In this document: piece after piece, positions 6,850-16,351 of the stretch | Layout: each line of letters starts with the position of its first letter | Numbering within the stretch: the stretch's first letter is position 1 | NCBI GenBank assembly: GCA_015234425.1 | Contig: JADGNE010000046.1 | Span: forward strand, 91,306 to 155,305 | DNA: 64,000 bases | Reading direction: 5' to 3' | DNA from: Devosia sp. | GTDB lineage: Bacteria; Pseudomonadota; Alphaproteobacteria; Rhizobiales; Devosiaceae | Made by a program: the position numbers and the translations under genes | Notes under the pieces: generated by a model | The model's input: the letters and a program-made list of their open reading frames with translations, nothing else | Database searches by the model: none | What the model was told of the DNA's origin: nothing

Positions 6850-8697
6850 ATGGTCTCGGCGTCTCGGCTTATGCAGGCGATCATGGGACCCGACGGGAAT
6901 GAAGAAGAGGCGCGCCGCCTTTTGCGCGCGGCCGAGGCCTCGGGCGCGGATGCCCTGTTCCATATGGCGGTCGAGCGCGGTCTTGGCATGGATGTGGTCC
7001 TGCGCCGCGCCGCCCATTTTCTCGGCTTTGCCTATTTCGATGTGATCGCCGACACCGGCGAGGCACTCTCGCCGGCCCGTCCTGAACTGCTCGCCGATAT
7101 CCGTGTGGTCCGGGTGAAAACCATTGACCGCATGGTGACCTACGCCGCGCCAGACTTTGCCGGGCTTCTCAACCTCCACGCCGCCGCCCTTGCCGACGAA
7201 ACCCTGTTCCGGCGCGTCTGTATCGTGCCCCATGCGGCCATGAAGCAATATCTGGCTCGCGCCGCTTCCGAGGTGCTGATCACCGGCGCGCGCCAGAACC
7301 TGACTGTCAAATGGCCCCACGCGGTGGCCGGGCTCGAACTCGGCAAGCCCATTCGGTATGGCTTCGCGCTCGCCCTGCTGGGGCTGGTGGCCGGTCTGCT
7401 TGCCTTGCCCTTTATTGACGCCGCCTGGCCTCTGGCGCTGTGGATGCCCGTCATGCTGCTGCCAACGCTGCTGCGGCTGGCGGCACTGATGATGCCCGAT
7501 CCGGTGCCCCAGCCCGGCACCGCGCCCGATGAGCATCCGTCCGACATGCCCATCTATTCGGTGCTCGTGCCGCTGCGCGACGAGGCCGACATGGTCAATC
7601 AGCTTTGTCTTGCCCTCAATCGTATCGACTACCCCGCCCACAGGCTCGACATCATCTTTGTCGTCGAAGCCCGCTCCCCGGAAACCTTGGCGGCCGTCAG
7701 CCAGAACCTCGACAATCCGCGCTTCTGCCTGCTCGAGGTCCCCCATGCCCTGCCGCTGACCAAGCCTAAGGCGCTCGACTTCGCCCTGCCGTTCTGTCGC
7801 GGGGAGTTTGTCGTCGTCTTCGATGCCGAGGATCGGCCTGAGCCGGACCAGCTGCGCCGCGTGCTGCGCCATTTTCGTCGCGCCCCGAACCTGCACTGCA
7901 TCCAGGCGCGGCTTGTGATCGCCAATGGACGAAAGGGCGTCTTCCCGGCGCTCTTTGCTGGCGAATACGCCGGATTGTTCTCGGTGTTCCTGCCGGCGCT
8001 CGCCCGCTGGGGCGTGGTCATGCCGCTCGGCGGCACCTCCAACCATTTTCGCCTCTCGAGCCTGCGCGCCATCGGTGGCTGGGACGCCTATAATGTTACC
8101 GAGGATGCCGATCTCGGCGTGCGCCTGGCGCGGCGTCGCCTCGCCTGCGGCACCAGCACGGCGGTGACCTGGGAAGATGCGCCGGAAACCTTTCCGACCT
8201 GGGTCGGTCAACGGGCGCGCTGGATGAAGGGCTGGATGCAGACCTTTCTCGTCCACAACCGTCATCCGCGCGAATTGCTCGGCGATCTGGGCTGGCGGCG
8301 CCTCGTGGCATTCGAGCTGATCGTCATCAGCATGGTGCTCGGCCCGCTCCTGCACACCGGCTTTTTGATCCTTGCCATGGTGCAGCTGGCTTATGGCGGT
8401 CTGGTGCTGCCGCGCATCGGCCTTTGGGCGCTGTGCTGCGTCGGCGTCATGGCCCTCGGCTATTGCGTGGCCATCGCGACAGCCATTGTCGGACTGCGGC
8501 GCACCCGCCAGACTGAACTGGTCGCGGCGCAATTTCTGTTGCCGGTCTATTGGCTGCTGATCGCCTGGGCGACCCTGCGGGCCCTGCGCGACCTTGTCTT
8601 CCGGCCCTTCCACTGGATCAAGACCCGCCACAGCCCCGCGACGGTTGCTGCGCCACCTCCGCAACTCTCCGCGCCAGAAAGCACTGTCCGCCCTTGA
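6850..8697 (+). CDS. Family 2 membrane glycosyltransferase (cellulose-synthase-like)
   Basis: A 615-aa inner-membrane processive-type glycosyltransferase. An N-terminal soluble region of about 165 residues precedes a pair of hydrophobic segments (about 172-220). The GT-A domain follows with DAED at about 325-328, TEDADLG at about 415 and QRARW at about 454, the D, DxD, TED and QxxRW signature. Three or four C-terminal membrane segments end near residue 590. The substrate is unknown; polysaccharide export at the inner membrane is the usual role. Only 11 bases separate it from the LuxI-like gene, so it may share that transcript and be under quorum control (inference). Confidence 0.82.
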   Translation: MVSASRLMQAIMGPDGNEEEARRLLRAAEASGADALFHMAVERGLGMDVVLRRAAHFLGFAYFDVIADTGEALSPARPELLADIRVVRVKTIDRMVTYAAPDFAGLLNLHAAALADETLFRRVCIVPHAAMKQYLARAASEVLITGARQNLTVKWPHAVAGLELGKPIRYGFALALLGLVAGLLALPFIDAAWPLALWMPVMLLPTLLRLAALMMPDPVPQPGTAPDEHPSDMPIYSVLVPLRDEADMVNQLCLALNRIDYPAHRLDIIFVVEARSPETLAAVSQNLDNPRFCLLEVPHALPLTKPKALDFALPFCRGEFVVVFDAEDRPEPDQLRRVLRHFRRAPNLHCIQARLVIANGRKGVFPALFAGEYAGLFSVFLPALARWGVVMPLGGTSNHFRLSSLRAIGGWDAYNVTEDADLGVRLARRRLACGTSTAVTWEDAPETFPTWVGQRARWMKGWMQTFLVHNRHPRELLGDLGWRRLVAFELIVISMVLGPLLHTGFLILAMVQLAYGGLVLPRIGLWALCCVGVMALGYCVAIATAIVGLRRTRQTELVAAQFLLPVYWLLIAWATLRALRDLVFRPFHWIKTRHSPATVAAPPPQLSAPESTVRP

Positions 8698-8741
8698 AAA
8701 GACATGACCATCTGTAGTTTCTGGGAGGCAGGAGGCCAAGC

Positions 8742-9254
8742 ATGCGACGTTTCTTAGCCGGCATCGGGGGGCTCGGGCTTGCGGTCACGCTGAGCCAGTT
8801 TCCCGAATATGCCCAGCAATACACCCAGCGCCTGGGCGGCGCGGTCGATGAATTGCGCATCGTCACCGAGGAATTCGACCAGGCGGCGATGGCGGGTGGC
8901 CTCGACCGGCAGACGGCGCTGGCGCGCTACAACGCCTCGAACGACGAATTCCTCGCCGGGCGCGGCAGCTCGATGACCGCCACCTTCCAGCGCTATGACA
9001 TGCTGCGCACAACTCTCGAGCGCATCGAGAACGCCGGTCCGGTGGAGCGGCTGCAGGCGCTGCCGGCCTATCTCGACACCGACATCGGCCGCCGTACGCT
9101 CGAGAATTACAAGCCAGCCGTTCCCGTCACCATGGAGGGCATTCTCTATGCCGGTGGCGGCTTTGTCCTGGGCTATCTGGTGCTGTCCGGCCTCGTGCGC
9201 TTCTTCATGCTGCCGTTCCAGCGGCGGCGCTACGCCTACCCGCGACGTTCATAG
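8742..9254 (+). CDS. DUF2937 family membrane protein
   Basis: 170 aa with one N-terminal hydrophobic stretch (about 5-20, [11 protein letters not shown]) and one near the C-terminus (about 133-155). Between them is a mainly helical region containing [21 protein letters not shown], typical of DUF2937 proteins. The ribosome site is excellent (GGAGGCAGGAGG before the ATG). Function is not known. It follows the glycosyltransferase by 44 bases in the same direction. Confidence 0.75.
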   Translation: MRRFLAGIGGLGLAVTLSQFPEYAQQYTQRLGGAVDELRIVTEEFDQAAMAGGLDRQTALARYNASNDEFLAGRGSSMTATFQRYDMLRTTLERIENAGPVERLQALPAYLDTDIGRRTLENYKPAVPVTMEGILYAGGGFVLGYLVLSGLVRFFMLPFQRRRYAYPRRS

Positions 9255-9255
9255 G

Positions 9256-9275
9256 ATATAAACATTTCTTTATAT
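9256..9275. promoter_or_regulatory. Palindromic operator candidate upstream of ahcY
   Basis: ATATAAA-CATTTC-TTTATAT is a perfect 7-bp dyad, 69 bases before the ahcY start. ahcY of many proteobacteria is repressed by the ArsR-family regulator SahR, which binds an AT-rich palindrome of this kind. Assignment to SahR is inference from general knowledge. Confidence 0.55.
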
Positions 9276-9343
9276 GCCATGTTGATCGCGACGGGCCGCT
9301 TGCGTATAGGAAAGGCAACGAAGAAACCCTCCGGAGCAGACCC

Positions 9344-10747
9344 ATGACCAGCAGCCCGACCGATTATGCGGTCCGAGACATTTCCCTCGCCGAATTTGGC
9401 CGCAAGGAAATCCAGATCGCCGAAATCGAAATGCCCGGCCTGATGGCAATCCGCGAAGAATACGCCGCCGCCCAGCCGCTCAAGGGCGCGCGCATCGCCG
9501 GCTCGTTGCACATGACCATCCAGACCGCCGTTCTCATCGAGACGCTGGTGGCCCTGGGCGCCGAAGTGCGCTGGGTCAGCTGCAACATCTTCTCGACCCA
9601 GGATCACGCTGCCGCTGCCATCGCTGCCGCCGGTGTCCCGGTGTTCGCCCACAAGGGCGAGACGCTGGAAGAATATTGGGAATTTACCGACCGCATGATG
9701 GACTGGGGCAATGGCCTCACCCCCAACATGATCCTCGATGATGGCGGCGACGCCACCATGTACATCCTCAACGGCGCCAAGGCCGAAAAGGACATCTCCG
9801 TTCTGGCCAAGCCGGGCAATGAAGAAGAAGAAATCTTCTTTGCCACGATCAAACGTCGTCTGGAAAAGAGCCCCGGCTTCTTCACCGCCATCCGCGATGC
9901 GATCCGCGGCGTTTCGGAAGAAACCACCACGGGCGTGATGCGCCTCTATCAGCTGCACGCCAAGGGCGAGCTGCCGTTCCCGGCGATCAACGTCAATGAC
10001 TCGGTCACCAAGTCCAAGTTCGACAACAAGTACGGCACCCGTGAATCGCTCGTCGACGCCATCCGTCGCGGCACCGACGTGATGCTGGCCGGCAAGGTCG
10101 CCATCGTCTGCGGCTTTGGCGATGTGGGCAAGGGTTCGGCTGAATCCCTGCGTGGCGCCGGCGCCCGCGTGCTGGTCACCGAAGTCGATCCGATCTGCGC
10201 GCTTCAGGCCGCCATGGAAGGCTTTGAGGTCGTCACCCTCGAGGACGCCGCGCATCGCGCCGACATCGTCGTTACCGCCACCGGCAATCGTGACGTGCTG
10301 ATGGTCGATGACATGCGCAATCTCAAGGACATGGCCATCGTCTGCAACATCGGTCATTTCGACAATGAGATCGACGTGCTGGGTCTGCGCAATTTCAAGT
10401 GGACCAACATCAAGCCGCAGGTCGACATGATCGAGCAGCCAAATGGCAAGCGCCTGATCCTGCTTTCCGAAGGGCGCCTCGTGAACCTTGGCAATGCCAC
10501 CGGCCACCCGAGCTTTGTGATGTCGGCATCCTTTGCCAACCAGACGCTGGCCCAGATCGAACTCTGGACCAAGGGCGAAAGCCTCGAAAAGAAGGTCCAT
10601 GTTCTGCCCAAGCACCTCGACGAAAAGGTCGCCGAACTGCATCTGGCCAAGCTGGGCGCCAAGCTCACCAAGCTGACCAAGACCCAGGCCGACTACATCG
10701 GCGTGCCGCAGAACGGCCCGTTCAAGTCTGGCGAATATCGCTACTGA
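9344..10747 (+). CDS. ahcY: Adenosylhomocysteinase
   Basis: NAD-dependent reversible hydrolysis of S-adenosylhomocysteine to adenosine and homocysteine, regenerating the methyl cycle. 467 aa, including the insertion common in proteobacterial enzymes. Landmarks are [44 protein letters not shown] (catalytic lysine region), the [10 protein letters not shown] Rossmann loop and the C-terminal KSGEYRY. The ATG follows CCTCCGGAGCAG. A 20-bp AT-rich palindrome lies upstream and a strong terminator downstream. The enzyme also relieves product inhibition of methyltransferases such as CcrM. Confidence 0.97.
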   Translation: MTSSPTDYAVRDISLAEFGRKEIQIAEIEMPGLMAIREEYAAAQPLKGARIAGSLHMTIQTAVLIETLVALGAEVRWVSCNIFSTQDHAAAAIAAAGVPVFAHKGETLEEYWEFTDRMMDWGNGLTPNMILDDGGDATMYILNGAKAEKDISVLAKPGNEEEEIFFATIKRRLEKSPGFFTAIRDAIRGVSEETTTGVMRLYQLHAKGELPFPAINVNDSVTKSKFDNKYGTRESLVDAIRRGTDVMLAGKVAIVCGFGDVGKGSAESLRGAGARVLVTEVDPICALQAAMEGFEVVTLEDAAHRADIVVTATGNRDVLMVDDMRNLKDMAIVCNIGHFDNEIDVLGLRNFKWTNIKPQVDMIEQPNGKRLILLSEGRLVNLGNATGHPSFVMSASFANQTLAQIELWTKGESLEKKVHVLPKHLDEKVAELHLAKLGAKLTKLTKTQADYIGVPQNGPFKSGEYRY

Positions 10748-11061
10748 TCTCTCAGGGATCAATTCCTCCCAAATGGGCTGTGTCGAAAGGCGCAGCCCAT
10801 TTTTTATGCAGAGGTATGCGTGTGCCGCATATGTCGCATCCCTTTGATCGGTAAAGCGTTTATCGAAGTTTTTACTGTACCCCTCCCATAAGCGCTGACG
10901 GATGCGGTTGGACGGCCGAATCCAGGTGCGGGGGCACTAGTAATGGCTGATCAGCCTGCGTCGGCCTTTGCCAATGCGGCGTCGTCCGAATGGTCCCTCC
11001 CCGATTTGCCGCATTCCTGCGGCCCACCAATCACCACACCAGAAGGTGTGAAGGGGACAGA
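10748..11061. other. ahcY-chemoreceptor intergenic region
   Basis: This 314-base gap holds the ahcY terminator (10771-10805), one GANTC (10918-10922) and two small hairpins just before the chemoreceptor start: GCCGC 11008-11012 with GCGGC 11019-11023, and CACACC 11035-11040, loop AGAA, GGTGTG 11045-11050. No gene was seen. Confidence 0.45.
10771..10805 (+). terminator. Terminator of ahcY
   Basis: AAATGGGCTGTG pairs with CGCAGCCCATTT (one G-T wobble), continuing into a T-run. Confidence 0.9.
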
Positions 11062-13101
11062 ATGTTTAACTTAAAGATTTCCAGCAGGATTTATCTGCTC
11101 GTGGGCCTGATGGTCCTGGCGCTCGCCGTCACCGCTTGGATCGGCGTGCACCAGGTCAACACCACCCGGGACGAATTGCGCGGTGTCGAACTGCAGGCCA
11201 TTACCGAGGCTGCAGCGTCGATCGTCAACGGGCAGTATGAGCGGTTCGAGCGCGGCGAACAGACCGAAGCCGAGGCGCGCCAGAATGCGCTCGCAGCGCT
11301 GCAGGACCTGCGCTATCGCGGCAATGAATACATGTTCGTCAACGATCTCACCGGCATCGTGCTGATGCATGGCACCCAGCCGGACCTGATCGGCATGGAC
11401 CAGGCCAATATGGCTGACCCGACTGGCAAGAAGTTCGTCGCCAGCATGATCGAGATCGCCAAGGCCCATGGTGCAGGCTTCGACGAATATCGCTGGACGC
11501 GAGCCGGTGGGACCGAGGCCATCGAGAAGCGCGCCTATGTAACGCTGTTCGAGCCCTGGGGCTGGGTGCTGGGCACCGGCGTCTATATCGACGACCTGCG
11601 CAATGCCGCCCGTGACAGCATGATCCAGATGGCCGGCCTCGCCCTGGTCATTGCCCTCATCGTTTCCGGCGTCGCCTTCCTCATCGCCCGAACCATCACT
11701 GCCCCGATCGGTCGCCTGACCGGCCTGATGGGCAAGGTGGCCGAGGGGCAGTTCGACGTTGCCGTCAGCGATGTCGGCCGCAAGGACGAAGTGGGCGCCA
11801 TGGCGCGCGCGGTGGAAGTGTTCCGCGAAAACGGCCTCAAGGTCGCCCAGATGACTGAGGCGGAAGCCGCCCGTATCATCGCCGACCAGGAAGCGCGCCA
11901 GGATATGATGGCAGCGCTCCAGCAGGCCTTCGGCCAGGTCGTCGATGCGGCTGTCGATGGTGATTTCTCGCGCCGCGTCTCGGCCGAGTTCCCCGACGCC
12001 GAACTCAACGCCCTGGCCAAGTCGGTCAACAATCTCGTCGAGAGCGTTGATCGCGGAATCTCCGAGACCCAGGAAGTACTTGGTGCGCTTGCCAACACCG
12101 ATCTGACCCGGCGCATGGAAGGCGATTATCGCGGTGCCTTTGGTCGTCTGCAGGACGACACCAATGCGGTGGCCGACAAGCTGACCGAGATCGTCACGCA
12201 GCTGCGCGGCACCTCAGGTGCGCTGAAGTCGGCAACCCGCGAAATCCTCTCGGGCGCCAATGACCTGTCCGAACGCACCACGCGTCAGGCGGCAACCATC
12301 GAGGAAACCTCCGCTTCGATGGAACAGCTGGCCCAGACAGTTGGCGAGAATGCCCGCAAGGCCGCTGATGCCAACGACAAGGCCCAGGCCGTGTCTCGCT
12401 CGGCCGAAGAGGGCGGCGAAGTCATGGCCCAGGCCAACAAAGCCATGGAGCGCATCACCGATAGCTCGGCGAAAATCTCCAACATCATCGGCATGATCGA
12501 CGACATCGCCTTCCAGACAAATCTTCTGGCGCTCAACGCCTCGGTGGAAGCGGCGCGCGCCGGTGAAGCCGGCAAGGGCTTTGCCGTGGTTGCCGTGGAA
12601 GTGCGTCGTCTCGCCCAGTCCTCGGCGGAAGCCTCTTCCGAGATCAAGGGCCTCATCGAGCAGAGCGTGCGCGAAGTGGATTCGGGCTCCAAGCTTGTCG
12701 CCTCGGCGGCCGGCAAGCTGTCCAACATGCTGGACTCGCTGCGTGCCAACACCAGCCTTCTCGATGAAATCGCCCGCGCCAGCCGCGAACAGGCCTCGTC
12801 CATAGACGAAGTCAACACGGCGGTGCGCCAGATGGACGAGATGACCCAGCACAATGCGGCCCTCGTCGAGGAGGTCAACGCCTCCATCGAGCAGACCGAG
12901 GCCCAGGCCAGCGAACTTGATCTCGTCGTCGACGTGTTCACGCTCGACGCCAGCGGGGCCGCCCGCATGGAAGTTGCCGCCAAGCCAGCGCCGGCCAAAA
13001 AGCCCGGTCCGGTGCGCGCTATCCAGCAGAAGGCCAAGGCCGCAGCCGCCTACCTCACCCAGGGCAATGCAGCGATCAAGCAGGACTGGTCCGAGTTCTG
13101 A
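11062..13101 (+). CDS. Methyl-accepting chemotaxis protein, Cache sensor
   Basis: A 679-aa inner-membrane chemoreceptor. TM1 is at about 9-30. A periplasmic single-Cache domain follows (YRGNEYMFVNDLTGIVLMHG; ending GWVLGTGVYIDDL). TM2 is near 192-215, then a HAMP domain and a second HAMP-like segment. The signalling hairpin contains the conserved tip (IDDIAFQTNLLALNASVEAA). The C-terminus ends DWSEF, resembling the pentapeptide that tethers CheR/CheB. The start at 11062 follows AAGGGGACAG. No che gene is nearby, so it is an orphan receptor; the ligand is unknown. Confidence 0.93.
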   Translation: MFNLKISSRIYLLVGLMVLALAVTAWIGVHQVNTTRDELRGVELQAITEAAASIVNGQYERFERGEQTEAEARQNALAALQDLRYRGNEYMFVNDLTGIVLMHGTQPDLIGMDQANMADPTGKKFVASMIEIAKAHGAGFDEYRWTRAGGTEAIEKRAYVTLFEPWGWVLGTGVYIDDLRNAARDSMIQMAGLALVIALIVSGVAFLIARTITAPIGRLTGLMGKVAEGQFDVAVSDVGRKDEVGAMARAVEVFRENGLKVAQMTEAEAARIIADQEARQDMMAALQQAFGQVVDAAVDGDFSRRVSAEFPDAELNALAKSVNNLVESVDRGISETQEVLGALANTDLTRRMEGDYRGAFGRLQDDTNAVADKLTEIVTQLRGTSGALKSATREILSGANDLSERTTRQAATIEETSASMEQLAQTVGENARKAADANDKAQAVSRSAEEGGEVMAQANKAMERITDSSAKISNIIGMIDDIAFQTNLLALNASVEAARAGEAGKGFAVVAVEVRRLAQSSAEASSEIKGLIEQSVREVDSGSKLVASAAGKLSNMLDSLRANTSLLDEIARASREQASSIDEVNTAVRQMDEMTQHNAALVEEVNASIEQTEAQASELDLVVDVFTLDASGAARMEVAAKPAPAKKPGPVRAIQQKAKAAAAYLTQGNAAIKQDWSEF

Positions 13102-13478
13102 TCGAGATCACGTCTTTCGGCATGATCATGCCCCTTCCCCAGCCGGGGGAGGGGCTTTTTTGTCCCCGGACAGTGCGCCCGATCGTTCAATCTTCGGGCG
13201 GCAATGGTGCGCCGGCGTTCGCGCGAAGTGTTTCTGCTTCGTTCCCGGTCAAGGCATTCATTAACACTTTGCCCGCAAAGCACAGCCAAAAGCACTCTTT
13301 TGCACGATTCATCGCGAAGCTATGTTGAGACGATTCGGAAGCGTAGGGGACACGTTACCGGTTCGGGGGCAGTTCGAGTTCCTTGTGCGGAACTCTGTGT
13401 GATGCCGCCTTTTGAGTGCACGCGTACCGACCTGTCGGGTCGGACTTGCAGCGCAACAACAAGTAGCGAGGGCTGTCT
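13102..13478. promoter_or_regulatory. divL upstream region with GANTC sites
   Basis: A 377-base gap. After the chemoreceptor terminator (13130-13161) it holds GATTC at 13306-13310 and 13332-13336. Two more (13492-13496, 13510-13514) lie in the first codons of divL. No protein gene was recognised. Confidence 0.5.
13130..13161 (+). terminator. Terminator after the chemoreceptor
   Basis: GCCCCTTCCCC, loop AGCC, GGGGGAGGGGC (one wobble), followed by TTTTTT. Confidence 0.88.
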
Positions 13479-15932
13479 ATGGCGCCGGATCGATTCCGGA
13501 AGCATCGGGGATTCGCCATTATGGCGTCGGCCCCCCTTACCCTGAGTGCCGCCGCCCCCGCTTGGGCTCAGGGTGTTTCCACCGCAAGCCTGGGCGGCAT
13601 CGCGCCAATCGCCGTCGCAGTTGGCGCGGGGTGTTTTGCCATCCTCGCCGTCACTGTGGTGCGCACCATGCTCAAGGAAGGCCGCATCGTGCGCCGCCGC
13701 AACAATGAGCGGATCGCCGGCCTGCGCGCCCTCGTTGATGACTACGAAAACCTCATCGCCGGCAATCGCGAGGTTACGATTGTCTGGGGCCAGGAAGCTG
13801 GCGTGCCGCCGCGCCTCTTTGGCCAGACCAGTGCCATCCTGCCGGCCGGGCGCCCGCCCGAGGCCCTTCTCGATTTTTATTCCTGGCTGAGCAGCGCTGA
13901 CGCCTCGCGCCTGGCGCGGCTGGTCGAAGACCTGCGCGTGCGCGGCGAAGCCTTCAGCGCCGGTTTCCCTTTCGGTGACGGCCGTCACGTCGAGATCAAT
14001 GGCTGGATCAGCGGCGGCGGTGCGGCTCTGCGGCTGCGCCCAACTCCGGTCGCAGGCAAGGCCAAGTCGGTCGCGCCCAGCGATAGCGGGCTCGATGGCC
14101 TGCGCGCGATCCTGCAGATCCAGGCCAATCCCGGTTTCGTCCGCGACGACAAGGGCCGCCTGATCTACGCCAATGCGGCCTATCACGCCTTGGCCAAGAG
14201 CCTTGGCAAGGCCGGCACCGACAGCCAGCCGGCCGAACTGCTCGACGCGGGCCATCTTCAGCTCCACCTTGATCGCTGTCGCGACCTCGATGAGCCTGTG
14301 CTGCTGCCGCTCGATTTCGGCGACAAGGGCCGGTTCGAGCTAACCGAATTCACCTTCGGCGCGCTTGGCGCGGGTTATCTGCGCCCGCTGGTCCAGCCGG
14401 TCGTCGCGGCCCCCGCCGCCCCCGGTCTCAGCCATATCGCCGGCATCATCGACGCCCTGGCGACGCCGCTGGCCATTTTCAGTGCAGGCCGCGAACTAAT
14501 CCAGTTCAACCAGGCCTATGCCAATCTGTGGAATTTCGCGCCCGGCTTCCTGACGCCCGGGCTGGATGAGCGGGCGGTCCTCGATAAGCTCCGCACCGAG
14601 GGCATGCTGCCCAATCAGGTCGACTACCACACCTGGCGCGCCAAGCATCTCGAGAGCTACACAAGAAAAGCCCCGTTTGAAGCTGACCCCTGGCATCTGC
14701 CGGATGGCCGCACCATCAAGGTGATCTCGGCCCCCGCCGGTCCCGTTGGCGGCGTCATCTATGTCTTTGAAGACCTCACCGAGCGGCTCGAACTGGAATC
14801 GGCCAACAAGGCCATGTCCAATGTGCAGCGCGAAACCATCAATGCGCTGTCCGAGGCCGTGGCCGTGTTCGGCACCAATGGTCGCCTGACGCTCTGCAAT
14901 CCGCGCCTGTCCGCTTTGTGGAAGCTGCCGATGAACGAGCTCGGCAACAGCCCCCATATCGATCAGATCGCCGAGGTCTCCGGACGGGCCATTCCCGCCG
15001 ACGGCTCAAAGATCTGGCGCGATCTGAAACGCGGGATCATCGATCTCAATCCCACGCGCACCGACCAGTCCGGACGCATTGACCGCTCGGATGGGCGCCT
15101 CCTCGACTATGCCATCACCCGCCTGCCGGACGGGCAGACGATGATGACCTTCCTCGACGTCACCGAAAGCGCCTCCTATTCCAAGGTGCTCAAGGAACGT
15201 AACGACGCCCTCGTTGCCGCCGACCGGCTCAAGGACGCCTTCGTCGAGAACGTCTCCTATGAACTGCGCTCGCCGCTGACCAATATCATTGGCTTTGCCG
15301 ATCTCCTGGCTGCCGCCGAGGGCGACGGGCTGACCGACCGCCAGCGCGCCTATATCGACTATATCCGCGCCTCCTCAGTGACCCTGGGTGTGCTGATCGA
15401 CAATATCCTCGATCTCGCCTCGGTCGACGCCGGCATTGCCGAACTCAATCCCGAGCCGCTCGATGTGGTCAATCTCATCGAAAAGGCCCGCGCCGGCATC
15501 TCGGCAACTTTCCCGGCTGGCTCGGGCGAACCACCGAACCTCGTGGTCGATCTGCCGACCGATTTGCCGGTACTGATCGCCGACGGCACGCGCCTCGTGC
15601 AGGTGCTCTACAATCTCCTCTCCAATGCCGCGCGCTTCTCGCCGCCGGGTGGCGAAATCCGCCTCTCGGTCGAATATCGCGGTGAGCGCGTGCTGTTCGT
15701 CATCGAGGATGAAGGCCCCGGTCTCACCGACGAGATGAAGTCGGCCATTCTGACCCGTCTCGATGGCCCCCATCCGGGTCGTCAGCGCGGTGCGGGCCTT
15801 GCGCTCTCCATCGTGCGGACCTTCGTTAATCTGCATGGCGGCACCATTACGGCATCGCCGCGCGAACCGCGCGGCAGCCGCATCGTGGTCAATCTGCCAC
15901 GAGACTGCTCTCTAGCAGGCGTGGCCGAATAA
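13479..15932 (+). CDS. divL: Cell-cycle PAS-domain pseudokinase DivL
   Basis: A membrane-bound histidine-kinase-like protein that in Caulobacter steers the CckA-ChpT-CtrA relay and reads DivK. 817 aa: an N-terminal hydrophobic region (about 14-65) with a signal-like AWAQG, a long region with at least two PAS-like segments, then HisKA at about 585-650. The phospho-acceptor histidine is replaced by tyrosine (ENVSYELRSPLTNIIGF, Tyr594), the DivL hallmark. HATPase N and G boxes (NLLSNAARFSPPGG, IEDEGPGLTD, GAGLALSIVRTF) are present. AGGG precedes the ATG by six bases. tsaE overlaps its stop codon, an arrangement also known in Caulobacter. Confidence 0.93.
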   Translation: MAPDRFRKHRGFAIMASAPLTLSAAAPAWAQGVSTASLGGIAPIAVAVGAGCFAILAVTVVRTMLKEGRIVRRRNNERIAGLRALVDDYENLIAGNREVTIVWGQEAGVPPRLFGQTSAILPAGRPPEALLDFYSWLSSADASRLARLVEDLRVRGEAFSAGFPFGDGRHVEINGWISGGGAALRLRPTPVAGKAKSVAPSDSGLDGLRAILQIQANPGFVRDDKGRLIYANAAYHALAKSLGKAGTDSQPAELLDAGHLQLHLDRCRDLDEPVLLPLDFGDKGRFELTEFTFGALGAGYLRPLVQPVVAAPAAPGLSHIAGIIDALATPLAIFSAGRELIQFNQAYANLWNFAPGFLTPGLDERAVLDKLRTEGMLPNQVDYHTWRAKHLESYTRKAPFEADPWHLPDGRTIKVISAPAGPVGGVIYVFEDLTERLELESANKAMSNVQRETINALSEAVAVFGTNGRLTLCNPRLSALWKLPMNELGNSPHIDQIAEVSGRAIPADGSKIWRDLKRGIIDLNPTRTDQSGRIDRSDGRLLDYAITRLPDGQTMMTFLDVTESASYSKVLKERNDALVAADRLKDAFVENVSYELRSPLTNIIGFADLLAAAEGDGLTDRQRAYIDYIRASSVTLGVLIDNILDLASVDAGIAELNPEPLDVVNLIEKARAGISATFPAGSGEPPNLVVDLPTDLPVLIADGTRLVQVLYNLLSNAARFSPPGGEIRLSVEYRGERVLFVIEDEGPGLTDEMKSAILTRLDGPHPGRQRGAGLALSIVRTFVNLHGGTITASPREPRGSRIVVNLPRDCSLAGVAE

Positions 15933-16351
15933 TGGAGCGCTTCCTGCCAGACGATGCGGCCACCTCGGCCTTCGGGGCCGAACTGGCCGAAATGCTGGTG
16001 CCCGGCGACATCGTCAGCCTTGAGGGCGAGCTTGGGGCGGGCAAATCTGCCCTGGCGCGCGCCACGATCCGGGCGCTGGCCGGTGATCCGGAGCTCGAAA
16101 TTCCCTCGCCGACCTTCGCCCTGGTGCAGCCCTACGACACATCCAAGGGCCAAGTGCTCCACGCCGATCTCTACCGGCTGGGCGATGCCGCCGAGGCCGA
16201 CGAGCTTGGCCTTCTCGACAATGTCGATGGCATAGTTTTGGTCGAATGGGCCGAGCGGGCCGAGCAGGTGGTCGACGCCGTGACGATAACCATTGCGCTG
16301 TCGATTCCGCCGGGCGGGGCAGGGCGCAACCTCACCCTGACGCGGCGCTAG
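15932..16351 (+). CDS. tsaE: tRNA threonylcarbamoyladenosine biosynthesis ATPase TsaE
   Basis: P-loop ATPase needed with TsaB, TsaC and TsaD for the t6A37 modification of ANN-decoding tRNAs. 139 aa, normal length. The Walker A GELGAGKS is at about 33-40, followed by SPTFALVQPY, HADLYRL and VEWAER, all family signatures. The start overlaps the divL stop by one base (TAATG), implying translational coupling. It is convergent with the pccR-type regulator: the two overlap by 4 bases at their 3' ends. Confidence 0.95.
   Translation: MERFLPDDAATSAFGAELAEMLVPGDIVSLEGELGAGKSALARATIRALAGDPELEIPSPTFALVQPYDTSKGQVLHADLYRLGDAAEADELGLLDNVDGIVLVEWAERAEQVVDAVTITIALSIPPGGAGRNLTLTRR

Noticed and set aside
9255-9343. 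SAH or SAM riboswitch ahead of ahcY
   Set aside because: No conserved riboswitch core was found in the 89-base leader. The palindrome fits a protein operator better.
13130-13161. Further member of the paired-hairpin repeat family
   Set aside because: It is a single C-rich hairpin with a T-tail directly after a gene, explained fully as a terminator, and lacks the outer arms and mirrored partner.
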